37,510 bases of DNA from Bugula neritina (Eukaryota; Bryozoa; Gymnolaemata; Cheilostomatida; Bugulidae): positions 1-37,510 of the forward strand of contig CAXIUT010000028.1 of NCBI GenBank assembly GCA_964035545.1, given 5' to 3'. A model generated the notes under the pieces. The model was given only the letters and a program-made list of their open reading frames with translations, was not told the DNA's origin and searched no databases. Of the stretch, positions 10,252-22,367 are shown piece after piece. Each line of letters starts with the position of its first letter. Positions within the stretch are counted from its first letter, which is position 1. The position numbers were made by a program, and so were the translations under genes.

Positions 10252-12828
10252 ATGAAATACTAAAACTAAGAATAATACTACACTTAAGAATAATTCCATA
10301 AAGAAGCTACTGAATGCTTTCTTCTTTTCTAAAAATACAGACTAAAAACTAATTTAATTGGAATCAATTTGTAAAAAGATATGATTGAAGAATCTTATCA
10401 ATCTTTATAAGAAAGAATGGCATAAAAATATTAAGTTCTTTATTAAAAATTACAATTGGGTCTTGATAATCTCAAGAAAAACTTCAATATAGCTCAGGCA
10501 TCCAACATCCGTTCTTTGAATAATATCATTAGAAATTGTAGAAGAAGAGTAGGGCTCTTGGGAAATGAGCCTCTTTCATATTTCAAATATAACAAGTATG
10601 ATACAAGTGAGAAAATGCTTCTTTAATCAATTCTATACAACTAAGTTGATAATTTTTAAGAAATAACTAAATTTAAAGAAGAACTAACAATAGCAATGAA
10701 ACAAGGATAAATTTAAATAAAAGATAGATATTGTCAAAACAGCAAAAACATAAATGAACACAAGAAAGTTTTTTAAGTTATAGATAAATCATAATGCTAT
10801 ACTTTCAAATATTACTAAAATTTTGAAAGATCAATGCTTACAACTATAAGTACCATGGAATCTTACTTTGATAAGTTAAATGCTTATTTAACTATCTGGT
10901 AAAATATCGGTTCAATAAAGGCCTATGAATCAAAAAGTGCAAAATAACTTGAAATGGAATAAAAAAGTGGATATGATTCAAACAGAAGATTTATGTAAGA
11001 ATAAAGTGAATAAAAACTTGAATAATTATTTAATAGTGCTCCTCTTAACTCTCTTCAAAGATAGTAGTATAAACGTAGATTAAATGATTTACGTCATTAT
11101 AATATATAAAAAGAGAAAAAAATGTAAATGGTTGGCAGGATGTTTAATAAAAGAAAAAATAAAGTGGGAATATTAGTTAATAAAAGAAGAGACGTTAATT
11201 TGTTAGATTGGTATTATAATTTAGATGGAGACAAAGCCAATTTTTCATTCAAAGATTAATACAATGTATTTAGCGCTTAAAATTAAACTGGATAATATCG
11301 TCCAACTAAATATTAACTAAAAACTCCCATAAGAAAAGAAAGAATCAACTAAATCAGAGAACTCATGTATAAAAAACAGATGAATACATCTTTAAACTAT
11401 GATTGGATATTCGATAAATATGGTAAATAGGGAGCTTTTAATATAATTCTTTGTAGTGGACAGCAAATTCAAAAAAGAGCTGAGTTCTAAATGACTAAAC
11501 AGATATAGTTTCAAAATACAGATGATAGAAGAAAAAGAGAGATTTATGAAAAACAAGTTCATCATATAAGGGATTCATAGCGAAGATAGTCATTGAGAAT
11601 TGGATATGTACATGCTTATTAGAAAGGAGAATTATAAACATTGCAATAAAGATCATATAATAGCTAATATTTACCTTAAATGCTTGAAGATGATTCTGAT
11701 TCCAGTTTTGATTTTTCAGATTAGGATTAATATGAAATCTAAGAACAAAATAGTTAAACTTAGAACAAAAATTAAGCAAATTAAACAAAATATATCAATA
11801 AAGATAGATAGGTTCTTACATCATTTGTAAAAAAAGGTAATCAAACAGTAGAAAAGATAGTATAAAATAAAATAGATGAGAAAGTGATGTAAAAATCTAT
11901 TGAAGAAGCATAAAGAGAATATAATAACTCTTTTTATGATGTTACTTTATAAGAACAAATAATTCGAACATATTTTAGGTCACTTTCTTTAAAAATAGAT
12001 GAAAAACAATCTGAATAATCTTTTAGAACAACAAAGTTTCTTTATTTTGAATCAGTTTAAGATATAAAATGGTAAAATCTTATCAAAAATTTATCTCAAG
12101 AACAAACATTAATCTATACTAAATCAGTAATTATTTTCTTCAAAAAATTATCATCCAAATTAGAGAAAGTAAAGTGCACTATATATCAACTTAATATTGA
12201 ACTTGAATAATAAAAAATAAAAACTTAAATAACATAATGTTTTAATAATATTTGTTTTGTAACTGTCAAATTTATTGACCTTTTTATTGAAATACCGTAA
12301 GATAGTATTAATTGCTTTATGATGGGATTGTTTATTACTCTTGCTAAAGAAGGATAAATGGTCGAAGATTAAGATATTCAACCTTATATTCATAAAGGAA
12401 AAACTATTCTTGAAGACTTTCATTATTATTTCTATCCTGAAGATTATCATGCTCCCAAAAATATGCATGTAAGAAAAATGCAAGGGTTCAAAGGCAAATA
12501 ACTATACAAATCTGTTAAAAAATAAAGTTCTTAAGTAACAACGATAAAATCAACTACTTTTACAAATAAATCTTAGAATATAAAAGAAGTTATAGAATAA
12601 AAATAGCAATAAACTTCAAAGTAGGTTATAAAAGAGAGAAAAGAGTCAGAGAGTGATATTATCAAAGAAAATAAGAACAAATAGAAATAAGTTATTTAAA
12701 AATAACAGGAAAATATGGTAAAACAATAATCATAATAATTTGACAAAGATATTGACGATAATGATAATCATGATGAATAATCATCTTAATCGAGTGACGA
12801 GTAATCAGAAAATTATGAATCCTTATGA
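10252..12828 (+). CDS. 858-aa protein of unknown function, acidic C-terminus
   Basis: A single open frame, 67 nt downstream of the GSK3-like gene. I recognise no known domain. The first ~330 residues are charged and helical, consistent with coiled coil. A central Arg/Lys-rich part contains LLDWYYNLDGDKANFSF. Near residue ~490 lies an acidic patch (DDSDSSFDFSDEDEYE). A more hydrophobic helical block follows around residues 640-740. The last 110 residues are very rich in Glu/Lys and end in a Ser/Asp/Glu tail. The acidic clusters appear only when TAA/TAG are read as Glu, which indirectly supports that code. It could be a ciliate-specific structural or chromatin protein; this is a guess. Confidence 0.8.
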
Positions 12829-13075
12829 TAAATGATGTTTTTATTTTAGAACATATTTAAATAATGACGTGATTCAAAATATTTTTTAAAAAACTATTAT
12901 CGATATTACTTCTTATATCTCTTAAAATTGTTTATTAGATGCGAAATAGAGAAGTAAAATTAAACATTTTTTTATTATTTAGAAACAAGTAAATAATGGC
13001 ACTTTGTTTCTAGTTATTTGTTCTTTATATTCTAAATAAACTAGAGGAATTTAAATAAATATAGAATATTCTCAA

Positions 13076-13984
13076 ATGTTTCCTTCCAATCTCAATAGTA
13101 TTAGCAATTTAGACCTTTGCTCTTTCCAGTCTATGAAGTCTAACTCACTCAGCTTTGATTAGGCTTCCTTTTTCGCCAACTAGATACCTCAAATCTAAAA
13201 TAATGTTCATGATCTCTTTTCTTTTTCGATAAGAAGCTTCAATTAAATCAACCTAGAAGAAAAAGACTTTTCAAAAAGCATGACTACTGGGCTACCATTT
13301 GGAATCCCTTTATTCACAAGTTTTGAGGAGATGATGATTGAATCTCACAAAAAAGTTCTTATTAACACAATTAAAAAGGTTCTTAAACATGTTTAATTCG
13401 ATGAAATAAAGGATATTAGAAAATACGATGAAGGAAAATAGGAAACTTTTGAAAATAATGGATAAGGGAAGTAAAAAATTTAAAAAATTTTAAGCTAGAT
13501 TATTGGAATAAATCATCAAAATGAGAGTAAAATCATGAATATGCTTGAAAAGAAGGAGATTGAAACAAACATTATAATAAATGTTTTGAAAAATACTCCT
13601 AAAGCTATTGATTTCCAAATATTAATGATGATTATCTCAATTATGGAAGGATGTGATCAAATCATGCAATACTTCAATCATAAAAACTTCAAAAAACAAA
13701 TCATTGACAAAAGCTTAAAGCTAGCTTCATAGTTCAGATAGTTCACTCAAATGAAAGAACTGATTGATCTTTCTGACAAAAAAAAGATCAAAACCTTTGA
13801 AGAATTGATACAAAAATGGTTTGTTACATTTTTCTTGATCAAAATTGGAATTTTCTAAAATGAACTTGAAGATAAAACAGTATAATAATACCTAGATTCG
13901 AAACTTTTCAAAAAAATTCGTAAAGTAGACTTAGTAAATCAGGGATTAATAAGACCTAATAAGAAATCAAAAACAAATTAATGA
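13076..13984 (+). CDS. 302-aa protein of unknown function
   Basis: An intact single-exon frame ending TAA TGA (only the TGA is the stop). The N-terminal ~75 residues are Ser/Asn/Phe-rich and probably disordered. The rest is predicted helical, with alternating hydrophobic and charged runs such as INTIKKVLKHVEFDEIKDI and FEELIQKWFVTFFLIKIGIF. The last ~25 residues are basic. No family is recognised. It lies 248 nt after the previous gene and only 42 nt before the next start. Confidence 0.75.
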
Positions 13985-14026
13985 TTCAATATAAGAATTA
14001 TATTTTTATTTAGATAAATTGATAAA

Positions 14027-15450
14027 ATGAAACATAAAATAAATCATAATTTTATTTAATAATGTCAGTCAAGACTTTAGCAGTACTTCAATTCTAACAA
14101 AGTTAAGACAAAGAGCTCAAAGCACAGTTTCTCTTCGGAAGAGAATTGTTCGTAGTAGTTCTTAGCAAAAAGATTCTTAGATGAAAAAGAGCTCAACTAT
14201 GACATCTTTTAGACCTAAATTAGAGCGTTTAATTCAAGAAGGAAAGATATAACATTTAATGAACCAAGATCCTTCAGCTAAGATGAATCTTTTTTACACA
14301 GTATCTATTCATATATTTAGAACCATGTAAACTAACTAGATAAATAACTCGCATCAACAAAGAAATCTTTAAGCACATTTGTTGTGAAATCAAAAAACAA
14401 ATAACAGTCAATTAATAATTTCAAAAACAATATTAAGAAAGCTGAAAGATAAATCCAAATTATCAAAAACGAAGCAAATTCAGCTTCAAATGTATTTCAA
14501 GTATTATCTAGAAACATAATGGGACAAATGACTATCTATCTACTAAAAAACAAGAAAAAGAAATTATATTTTGGGATGAAAAACAGTTTTCTTATCTTAA
14601 AGATCGAGGTTATAAAGATTAGGTCTTTCTAAAGGGAAGGTATTAAGCATATCAGAGACTATTTGATGTATAAGATGATAATAGAAGACTACTTTAAAAG
14701 AGATATCATGAATTGAAGCAGTTAAATAAATAGCTTTGTGGCTATAAAAATGAAGCTGAAAAAATAGCTCGAGAACAAGCCATGGATAAAAATGATTTTG
14801 TTAACTTGGTTGAGATGGATATGGAATAAAGAGATCTTTTGGGTGAATTGAAAGCTGAAAAATATGAACGTGAAGGATAGATCAATGAAATAGCTCCATC
14901 TTTGATTGAAAGAGAGCAATTATAAAAAATATTGGAGGTTCTTTATGCTCATCGTCTTTTATCTGAAATTATCAAGGTAAAAAGTAATAACTTGATAGCT
15001 CGATATGCAAAGGTGAATAGTTCTTACAACTATATAAAATCAAATTCAAACATTATTGAACCAGACAAAATATTAAAAAGAATGTAAGAGCATGATAAAC
15101 TCTATGACGATGCTCTCAAAAGAGTAAATGCTCTTGAAGCCCAGTTAAACACTTTTGAAAAAAATCTTGAAAATTGCATGATAAGTAAAAATTAGATTCT
15201 TTCAAAGTAAGGAGAAGAAGAGCATCTTCCAAAAGATTATTATCAGGGTTTAGAAAAAGATAAATATGAATTATTGATAAGTGAGAAACAAAAATGTAGT
15301 GAAAGAAATATCAATGATGAAGTATTGAGATTGAATATAATGGAATGGGGTAAAAGGATGTTTGGAAAGTATGGAATTAATCAAGGTGATGGAAATAGTT
15401 TTTTGGATTGTTTGACTGATTTAGTGGTCAGAATAAGACAACAAAAATGA
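14027..15450 (+). CDS. Coiled-coil protein, 467 aa
   Basis: Two exons joined by a 20-nt intron (14492-14511, GTATTT..CTAG); removing it makes one frame of 468 codons. The N-terminal ~150 residues are Ser/Lys/Glu-rich (FNEPRSFSEDESFLH, then a helix with HVNELDKELAS). The rest is long charged helix typical of a coiled coil, ending in a compact segment (MEWGKRMFGKYGINQGDG). The ATG at 14027 is 42 nt after the previous stop, in line with other gaps here. Axonemal or basal-body coiled-coil proteins look like this, but no specific family is recognised. Confidence 0.75.
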
Positions 15451-15530
15451 TTGATTATGATGATAATTATGATATTTAGTATGATTGATTATTTGAATTA
15501 GTAATAAACATTGATTGAAATCTACTAATC

Positions 15531-16877
15531 ATGATCAATAACTATTAGGGGTTGGGGTTGGGGTTGGGGTTGGGGTTGGGGTTGGGGTTCCTAAAGAAAT
15601 AATCAGAAAATAGAATCAAAGGGAATCAAAATAATACTTCGAGAAAATATAAATTACTTATTTTGCTGCTTATTAAAGCTGTTAATAGACAAATGAACCA
15701 GTTTTGGGAATAGTTATGGAGACCTCAGAAGAATACATATATTTTAATAGAAAAAATGATAAGTTTAGTTGATAAAAATATTGCACATTCTGTTTATTTG
15801 AGTTTTGATAGGCTGAAGAAAAATAGTATTAGAAATAAATTTGAAGAAAAAACAATCAAATTCATGATAAATTGGCTTTAAAGAATGCAAAAATATAAAT
15901 TAAAGCATAGTTTCAATAAGCTAATCATCTATAATTAAAGATAAACTTCTGCTTTCATAAATAAGACGCTTAAAGAAAGAAATTATAATTTTGGTCGAAA
16001 GATTGAAGTTCTTTTCAAAAGACACAAAAAATAAGTTATGGAATCGATAGTTAGATTTGCTAAATTTGTTAAATCATATAGTAAGGTAAGAGTAATAGCT
16101 GTCATTCATAATAGATATATTAAACAAATGAAACAAACAGGTTTTGCAAGATTAACTCGAAACTTGCTAACTAAAAATAATAAGAATAGTAATAATCGAT
16201 AAATGAAATAATTAAAAGGTCAAATTCACAATTTAAGTCTCCAACTATAAACCAAAATTACCAACATAAATCGTCTTTAAAATGAAATCAGTCAAATTAA
16301 AATATAGCAAAGTGCAACTACTTTAGCAAATCTCAACCTTACATGCGGATAACAGGGAGATCGAATTCCAAAAGGAAATGTTAAGAGTACAAAGAGTTTG
16401 AAAAAAATACCTAGAATCCCTTCATAAAGTAGATAAATTCATAACTAAAGTTATGACAATATCAGTATCAATGATATTAGTATTGGTACAATTCTTGGAA
16501 ATTTAAGTAAAAGCCGTGCTGGTTCTATTGGTAAGTATGACAACAGTTGTTAATATAACTGCAACTATAGTATTAAATATAAAAAATACAAGGGAATACA
16601 CTTATCTTTGAAAAATCAATTGGAAATAGTTAAAGAAGAACTAGCTTTAGCAAAAGATCTAAATTAACATTTTACAAATGAAGTTTAACAGTATTTAAGC
16701 GGATCAGCTAATGAAGGAGATTATGATAAGTTAAAATATGATTATAAATTATTACTACAGGAACGAGATGAACTAAGATAGAAATCATTCAAGTATCAAA
16801 AACATATTAATAGCATGAAGACTTAGTTTAAAATAAAGATGGAAGAAATATATCGAAAGGTAAGAAAACAGATGTGA
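15531..16877 (+). CDS. Coiled-coil protein with a telomere-repeat-encoded Gly-Leu tract at its N-terminus
   Basis: A 448-aa frame that starts at the first ATG after a TGA (15516-15518) and reads MINNYE, then six Gly-Leu pairs and Gly-Phe encoded by the 42-nt G4T2 tract, then continues in frame. The alternative ATG at 15693 would leave a 242-nt gap, whereas starting at 15531 leaves 80 nt, like other tandem gaps here (42-67 nt). The ~35 codons between the tract and 15693 also look coding (RKYKLLILLLIKAVNRQ). The body is Lys/Asn/Glu-rich helix with coiled-coil segments around residues 225-260 and 355-440. A Ser/Asn/Cys-containing central linker separates them. No family is recognised. It converges on the ankyrin gene, stops 36 nt apart. 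Confidence 0.7.
15548..15589 (+). repeat. Interstitial telomeric tract 1, (GGGGTT)7
   Basis: Seven perfect GGGGTT units, flanked on both sides by unique sequence. G-rich strand on plus, as in the right telomere. It lies 17 nt after the in-frame ATG of the coiled-coil gene and reads as alternating Gly (GGG) and Leu (TTG). It is the shortest of four such tracts. Confidence 0.97.
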
Positions 16878-16913
16878 TAATTTATCAATATGAGTTTCAA
16901 AAAGTAGATAATA

Positions 16914-19900
16914 TCATTTCATTATGTATTTTTGGATAAGAGTTTCCTTGAAACTTGAATTTGGTATCTACTATAAAGCTTTCTGAATCGGATATCCATG
17001 ATCTAGTAACATAAAACATATTCCTGCTGATAAATTTTTATAAGCATAAGCAAAATAACTTAACTTCTATTCTTCAAAAAGGGGTTGGGGTTGGGGTTGG
17101 GGTTGGGGTTGGGGTTGGGGTTGGGGTTGGGGTTGGGGTTGGGGTTGGGGTTGGGGTTGGGTATTTTATTGATTATCTTTTGCCTCAATATTGATATTTT
17201 TATCTAAAAGATAAAGAATCGAAAAGAAATTATTTTTTTAACAAGCGTAATGAAGAATAGTACGTTTAAAAGCATCAACAAGATTGAGATTAATATCTTT
17301 ATGACTGATCAGTATTTGTAGAATTTATACCTTTTACAGTGACTAGATGGTGGGCTGTTCGTTGATTTCACAGAAACAATAAAAAATAGGTGAACGGTCA
17401 TATTTATCTAATGCATTTATTTTACATCCATAATTTAAAAGCAATTTTGCTATTTCAGGAGTACTATCAATATTTGTTGAATGAATAACCAAATGATGCA
17501 AAGGATTTCTTTTATCCATATCTTGAAAATTACTATCTATTCCTAACTGTAAAAGATACTCTATTTATTCAACAGTAAAAGATTTATTATTCTTTATTAT
17601 TTATATCAAAGGATTTTAATTTTTAGTTGAACAAAAGTTAATTTCACTCTTATGTCTTCTTAAAATCTAGATAAATTAGTATTGGCTATTCAAAGATGAG
17701 TATAAAATAGGTAAAGCTTTGAAAGAGTCAAAACAGTTTGGATTTAGTCCATTTACTAGAAGATATTCTAGTATATTTTATGAGATGTAGTCGTTATTTA
17801 ATGTTAGTTTTGTATCCAGAATATTTCCTTTATGATTATGTTGACAAAAAATGTGAAGAGGAGTCATTAGCTGAGAATTTGTAGCATTAAAATCTCTTAT
17901 TTTAGGTTTAAAGAAGCGAATCAGTTTCAGAGAAGGAAATTTCATAATCAAATGTTGTATTCCCCATTTCTTGTACTGCTAAGAAACTATGTTTTTGCGA
18001 TCTGCAACTTGAGCATTTACATCACAACCTAATTCAAGAAGAAAATCAAGAACATGAATATATTTTTCTTCAAATTTAAAGAACTATTCAATAGATTTTT
18101 TCTAAGCTTAAAATTGAATATTAATAACTTTACTTTTCTGTTATTTTTTATTTTATAAAATATTAATATATTTTTTGACTGATTTTCTAAAACTTTTATT
18201 TGCATTTTCTACAAAAGCCTTAACAAAGAATAAAAAGAAATCGAATCCATGATGATCTATTTTCTTGATATTATTTTTAAGTTCATTTAAACTACATTAT
18301 TTCAATTTTTTAAACACAAAAGATAACTCTTATAATCCTCTACAAGCAAGACAACTCAAACTATGCAATATGTTACTTCCACTTGAAGGCTCGACTTAAA
18401 ATGTTATTTTACCTGTTAACAGCTTCTGTAATCCGACGAGATTATTGTTTTCAATGCAAAGTTGAAGAGGAGTTTATCCAAAGAAATTTTACTGATACCC
18501 ATTTAACTATTCTTCAATAACAAAAATATTGATTAACTCTTCTTGAATCCAATAAAGCTATTATTTGATTTAAGGTATAGTCAGATAAGTTTCTTATCTC
18601 CTTATTTTGATATATTATTCTTCATTCATCTCACAAATAACATGCAAATAACTGTTGCCATTGCTTTTCTCTTGATATTCTATGTCGCTCATCATTTTAT
18701 CTTTTATATATCTGATGCATTATAGATACTATGGAGTTCCTCTAATATTAGATAGTGCAAAATATAAAGGATCTTAGGTAAAGTCTAAAGGATAATCTGG
18801 TTCTAATAGCTTTGCAGCACCTAAATGTCCCTTAAAAATGGCTATCTACCATGGATATAATCCCTTTTTATTTTTACTTTGTTCCTGTCTATCTCTTAAT
18901 ATCATTATGGCTTCAATATTTCCATAGGCAGCAGCATAGTGTAGCAAAGAATTTTGACTAGAATCAACTCTTTCAAGTCTACAACCATTTTATATCAATT
19001 TAACAAAACAATCATTATTATTATTTCTAATAGCTACCATTGTTGGTGTCTTTTTGAATTTGTCGTGAGAAGTATAGGGCAATATTTATTTTTTTAGCAT
19101 TAAATCCATGATTACAGTGTTACCTGTGCCGGCCAAAAGATGAAAAATATCTCCCTTATCTTTAGTAAGAGCCCATAGGTCAACATGTGGATCGTTTATC
19201 AGAAGTTAAATACATTCTATGTTATTTTGAAGAATAGCATAGTGAAGAGCAGTATAACCTTAATCACTTTTAAAGTTGATATAGTGAGAATCCCGTACTT
19301 TCTATAATATGTACTATACATTATAGAAAATTCCTTAGAGGCAAGCTAGCATAAGAGGAGTAATTCTCTTTTTATCATAATCCTTAAGCTATGCTCCATT
19401 CTAAACTAAAATACTTAAATTTTAATTATTAGTTGATAATGAGGCATAATGAATAGGTTTTCGGCCAATATTATCTTCTACATTGATAATATCTGTAAAT
19501 ATTAATAAAAGTTTTCTCAAAAACTAAGAATTCGAGGCAATTGCAGCTGCATGAATTGGCGAACAGAAGTTACTTCCTTTATTATGCTGAATCAGGTTAT
19601 ACTTTTTCAATTGATTTATTATCGGTAAGTTTCCAATCAAAAGATCGTAATGTTCCTGTGAAAATTACTGAGGATTTCTATTAGGAGAATATATCACCTA
19701 TCTTAACAACATTTCTGAAGCTATATAGTTACCACTTCTAATAACACTTGTAATATTATTATAAATTTAATTTTTTAGTTCTAGATCGCTGAATAAAATT
19801 GAAAGAATATGTTACACTTAAGATTGTTCTCTAGGCAAATTAGCAATAATTCTTTCTACAGTTATTTATTTCCACCATAAATCTTTTATTTTATAACAAT

Positions 19901-20150
19901 CATGCAAAAGAACAAGATTTCCTTCTTTACCTGTCTTCGATAGACACTATTTCAAAGTCTTTGTTTAAAATCTATTTTTATCTATCATATGATCAACCTT
20001 CCAAGGAGGACTATAGTAATATTTCACATTCTCACTTATAGATAATAGTTGTTAAAGTGATTCCCAGTCGCCTAATTTGATGGCTGTAATAATCAGATTA
20101 GATTTATTTTCCAAAGTAAGGTCTTAAAATACATTTGCCAAGATATCCAT
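16914..20150 (-). CDS. Ankyrin-repeat protein interrupted in frame by a telomeric Pro-Gln tract
   Basis: An intron-free 1078-aa frame from the ATG at 20148-20150 to the TGA at 16914-16916. More than ten ankyrin repeats are visible, with the usual G-x-T-P/ALH-A and hydrophobic-LL pattern (for example NKGSNFCSPIHAAAIA, DQGYTALHYAILQNN-like, SQNSLLHYAAAYGN, KRTILHYACEKNN). Repeats mediate protein binding. The 81-nt G4T2 tract (17081-17161) is read on this strand as about 13 Pro-Gln pairs, and the frame then continues for ~55 codons that again look ankyrin-like (LSAGICFMLLDHGYPI) before the stop, 36 nt from the convergent neighbour. Upstream of the ATG the same frame stays open through an AT-hook segment (next feature), so the full protein may be longer. 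Confidence 0.85.
17081..17161 (+). repeat. Interstitial telomeric tract 2, (GGGGTT)13GGG
   Basis: 81 nt of perfect G4T2 repeat. It lies inside the minus-strand ankyrin ORF, where it reads as alternating CCC CAA (Pro-Gln). Its length is close to that of the left terminal telomere (99 nt). Confidence 0.97.
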
Positions 20151-21121
20151 ATTTTATTCTACATTAGTTTAATTTTAAAATATCTTTTTCTTGAAGACTA
20201 GTTGTTTACATCTTGAACAACAATTTATATATTATAATTAGTCTACTTAAGGTCGAATTATCTATAATTGAACAAACTATTCTTAAATTTAGTTGTCTTA
20301 GTTTATACTTTAGATTGAATTAGCTCTATTCTTAGATCCTGGTGGTCTTCCTTTCTTTTAAGAAGATTATCTGCTTACTCATGCATAAGAAGTTGATTCA
20401 TTAGTTTTATTTTATTCTTGCTTCCTTTAGGCCTCCCCTTACCCCTCTTACCGAAAGGAATCGACTATATTCCATATTATATCTTGATTGTATGATTGAA
20501 ATCTTTCATTTTATTTTTACTCCCTTTGGGTCTCCCTTTACCCCTTTTGCTTAATCCACTAACACTCATTTTTAGTTCCAAAGGCGGTTCTTCTTTCATT
20601 TGTAAAGTTTATTTTAAGATAGTTTTTTTATTTTTGGAGCCTTTAGGTCTTCCCCGACCTCTATGCTCTGGATTGTTGTTGGAACTTGAATAGCTTTCTT
20701 CAATTTTAATATTTTAAAGTAATTACTCTTCTTTTTTATTTTATTCATTCATTTACTCTATCTATTCATCTTCATTTGAATCTTCTTATTCTTCTTGTTC
20801 TAAAATCAAAACATGCTTTTCTATTTGGCTATAATGGATCATAGGGATCACTATGTGATTGGCATCTTCATAGCATTTGATTTCTAGTTTGCTAAGATGT
20901 GAGATCCTCTGCATGCTGATCTTATTGATACTTTAAAAGGCAACTTCTTTTTAATTGCGGTAAATTTATCTTAGGTATTTGGCTGCGTTAAAGAAGAGGT
21001 ACCTTATTTGCTTTGAGAATTATTGGATAAGAGGAGTTGTATATTTTAAGTTTATTAGTCTTTGAAAAAGTAGATGATGCGACTTTTCATGAGAGAAGTA
21101 GTCCTATTTTATTATTTATTT
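20151..21121 (-). CDS. AT-hook DNA-binding segment, likely the N-terminal part of the ankyrin gene; start unresolved
   Basis: Three AT-hook motifs with the core G-R-P-K-G-S-K-N lie at about 20640, 20530 and 20425, each flanked by basic residues (RGKGRPKGSKNK type). They share one frame that is open from a TGA at 21122 and carries an acidic Glu-rich stretch after residue ~25 from the Met at 20914. A fourth hook (GRPPGSKNRA, about 20345) is in a different frame, the one continuous with the ankyrin ORF. Between hooks 3 and 4 a single-base shift near 20351 (AAGG run), or less likely a 32-nt intron that would delete part of the hook, is needed to join them. AT-hooks bind the minor groove of AT-rich DNA, so this could be a chromatin-associated ankyrin protein. 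The start is unclear: the first in-frame ATG is at 20914, but coding-like residues extend upstream. Confidence 0.6.
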
Positions 21122-21319
21122 TCAATTTTGAATTAAATTGTTGAAGCACATATCAATGTCATATTTTATAAACTAGACTATACTCAACAATCTTGATATA
21201 TATCATATCATCTATTAAAATGACTATTATTAAGTCAAATAAAACCATTTTGATATCCTCTTATATTATTTCACATTTTTAGATATTTATACAATAGTTT
21301 AATATCATTTTTATTTACA
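21122..21319. other. Divergent intergenic region
   Basis: An AT-rich region between the minus-strand AT-hook/ankyrin gene and the plus-strand gene at 21320. It probably carries both promoters and perhaps a short first exon of the AT-hook gene. No other feature was seen. Confidence 0.4.
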
Positions 21320-22315
21320 ATGCAGGGCGAATAAGCTCCCATAAGTGCTAAAGAAAGAATAGCCAAATTCTAGAAAATGATAGGCCAGTCTAACTCGAAT
21401 CCTGCTGCTCAAACCAATACCTCACCAAATAGAGTTCCTTCTAAACCTATTGAGCAACCTAAAATAGTTAATCCACCAACACAGCCTACAAACAATAGCA
21501 ATCAAGGATCTGTAGAATCATAGATTGTAAGACCAAGTATAGCTAAACAAAATTTTGAAGAAAATATCATAAAAACTCAACCTAACAATACATCTCAACA
21601 ACCATCTATCGCAAAAAAAACATAAACTAATGCTTTAAATATCAATAAAAACCAATTTAATCAACCAAATTAACAAAATCAACCTCATGGATCACAGCAA
21701 TCAACAAACCCAAGTCAAGTCAATATGAAAAGTAATTAAAATGGATCAGTGGATTCTTAGTCAATTCCAACAGCTAATATACTAAAAGCAATGCTCTAAA
21801 AGAAAATATCTAATTCTCAAAAATAACCTTAAAGTCCTAAAAAAAAACCTATGGAAATCTAAAGATCCATCTAACCATCATCAACTTTTCAGCAACCATC
21901 TCAATATAAACCTCAATAAACACCTCAATATGTCCCTCCACCAGTAATTTAATAGTAGAAATATACCCCAGCTGTACAAACAACTAATCCTGGATTTGTA
22001 GAGCATAATGCTAATAAATTAACTAATTTTTTTGAAGGAAAATAAAGTTAAAATATTAAAACTGAGCAATATAATGTTTAGCCACCAAAGCAAGAAACGA
22101 GTCAACAAAATAATTCTCAAAATGTATCTGGAAATACTAATTTCTATGTCCCTCCAGGTATAAATGAACCAGCTAAGACATAATCTAAGCCAGTTTATCG
22201 AGGTTCAGTAGGTCCTCAGGTGAATAATGAGAACAAGGGACCATAAGACATGGCAACAAGATTAAAGAAACGTAAGATGATGGCACGTGTTAGTTTTAGC
22301 AGTGAAGAAGATTGA
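21320..22315 (+). CDS. 331-aa Gln/Asn/Pro/Ser-rich low-complexity protein
   Basis: An intact single-exon frame. The composition is dominated by Gln, Asn, Pro and Ser, and the protein is almost certainly disordered. A short amphipathic motif recurs: ISAKERIAKFEKMIG at the N-terminus, ANILKAMLEKK in the middle, and a looser NKLTNFFEGK later. Such short helices in a disordered Pro-rich scaffold resemble actin- or SH3-binding adaptors, but no family can be assigned. The C-terminus (MATRLKKRKMMARVSFSSEED) is basic then acidic. True Gln codons here are CAA/CAG, beside many TAA/TAG read as Glu. It lies 52 nt upstream of the ribosomal protein gene. Confidence 0.75.
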
Positions 22316-22367
22316 TTAATTTGGATAAATTATTTTTAATTAAAATATTATTATATTTCTATCCACA

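Noticed and set aside
11495-11830. Overlapping ORFs on both strands
   Set aside because: They are shadow frames within the intact 858-aa gene.
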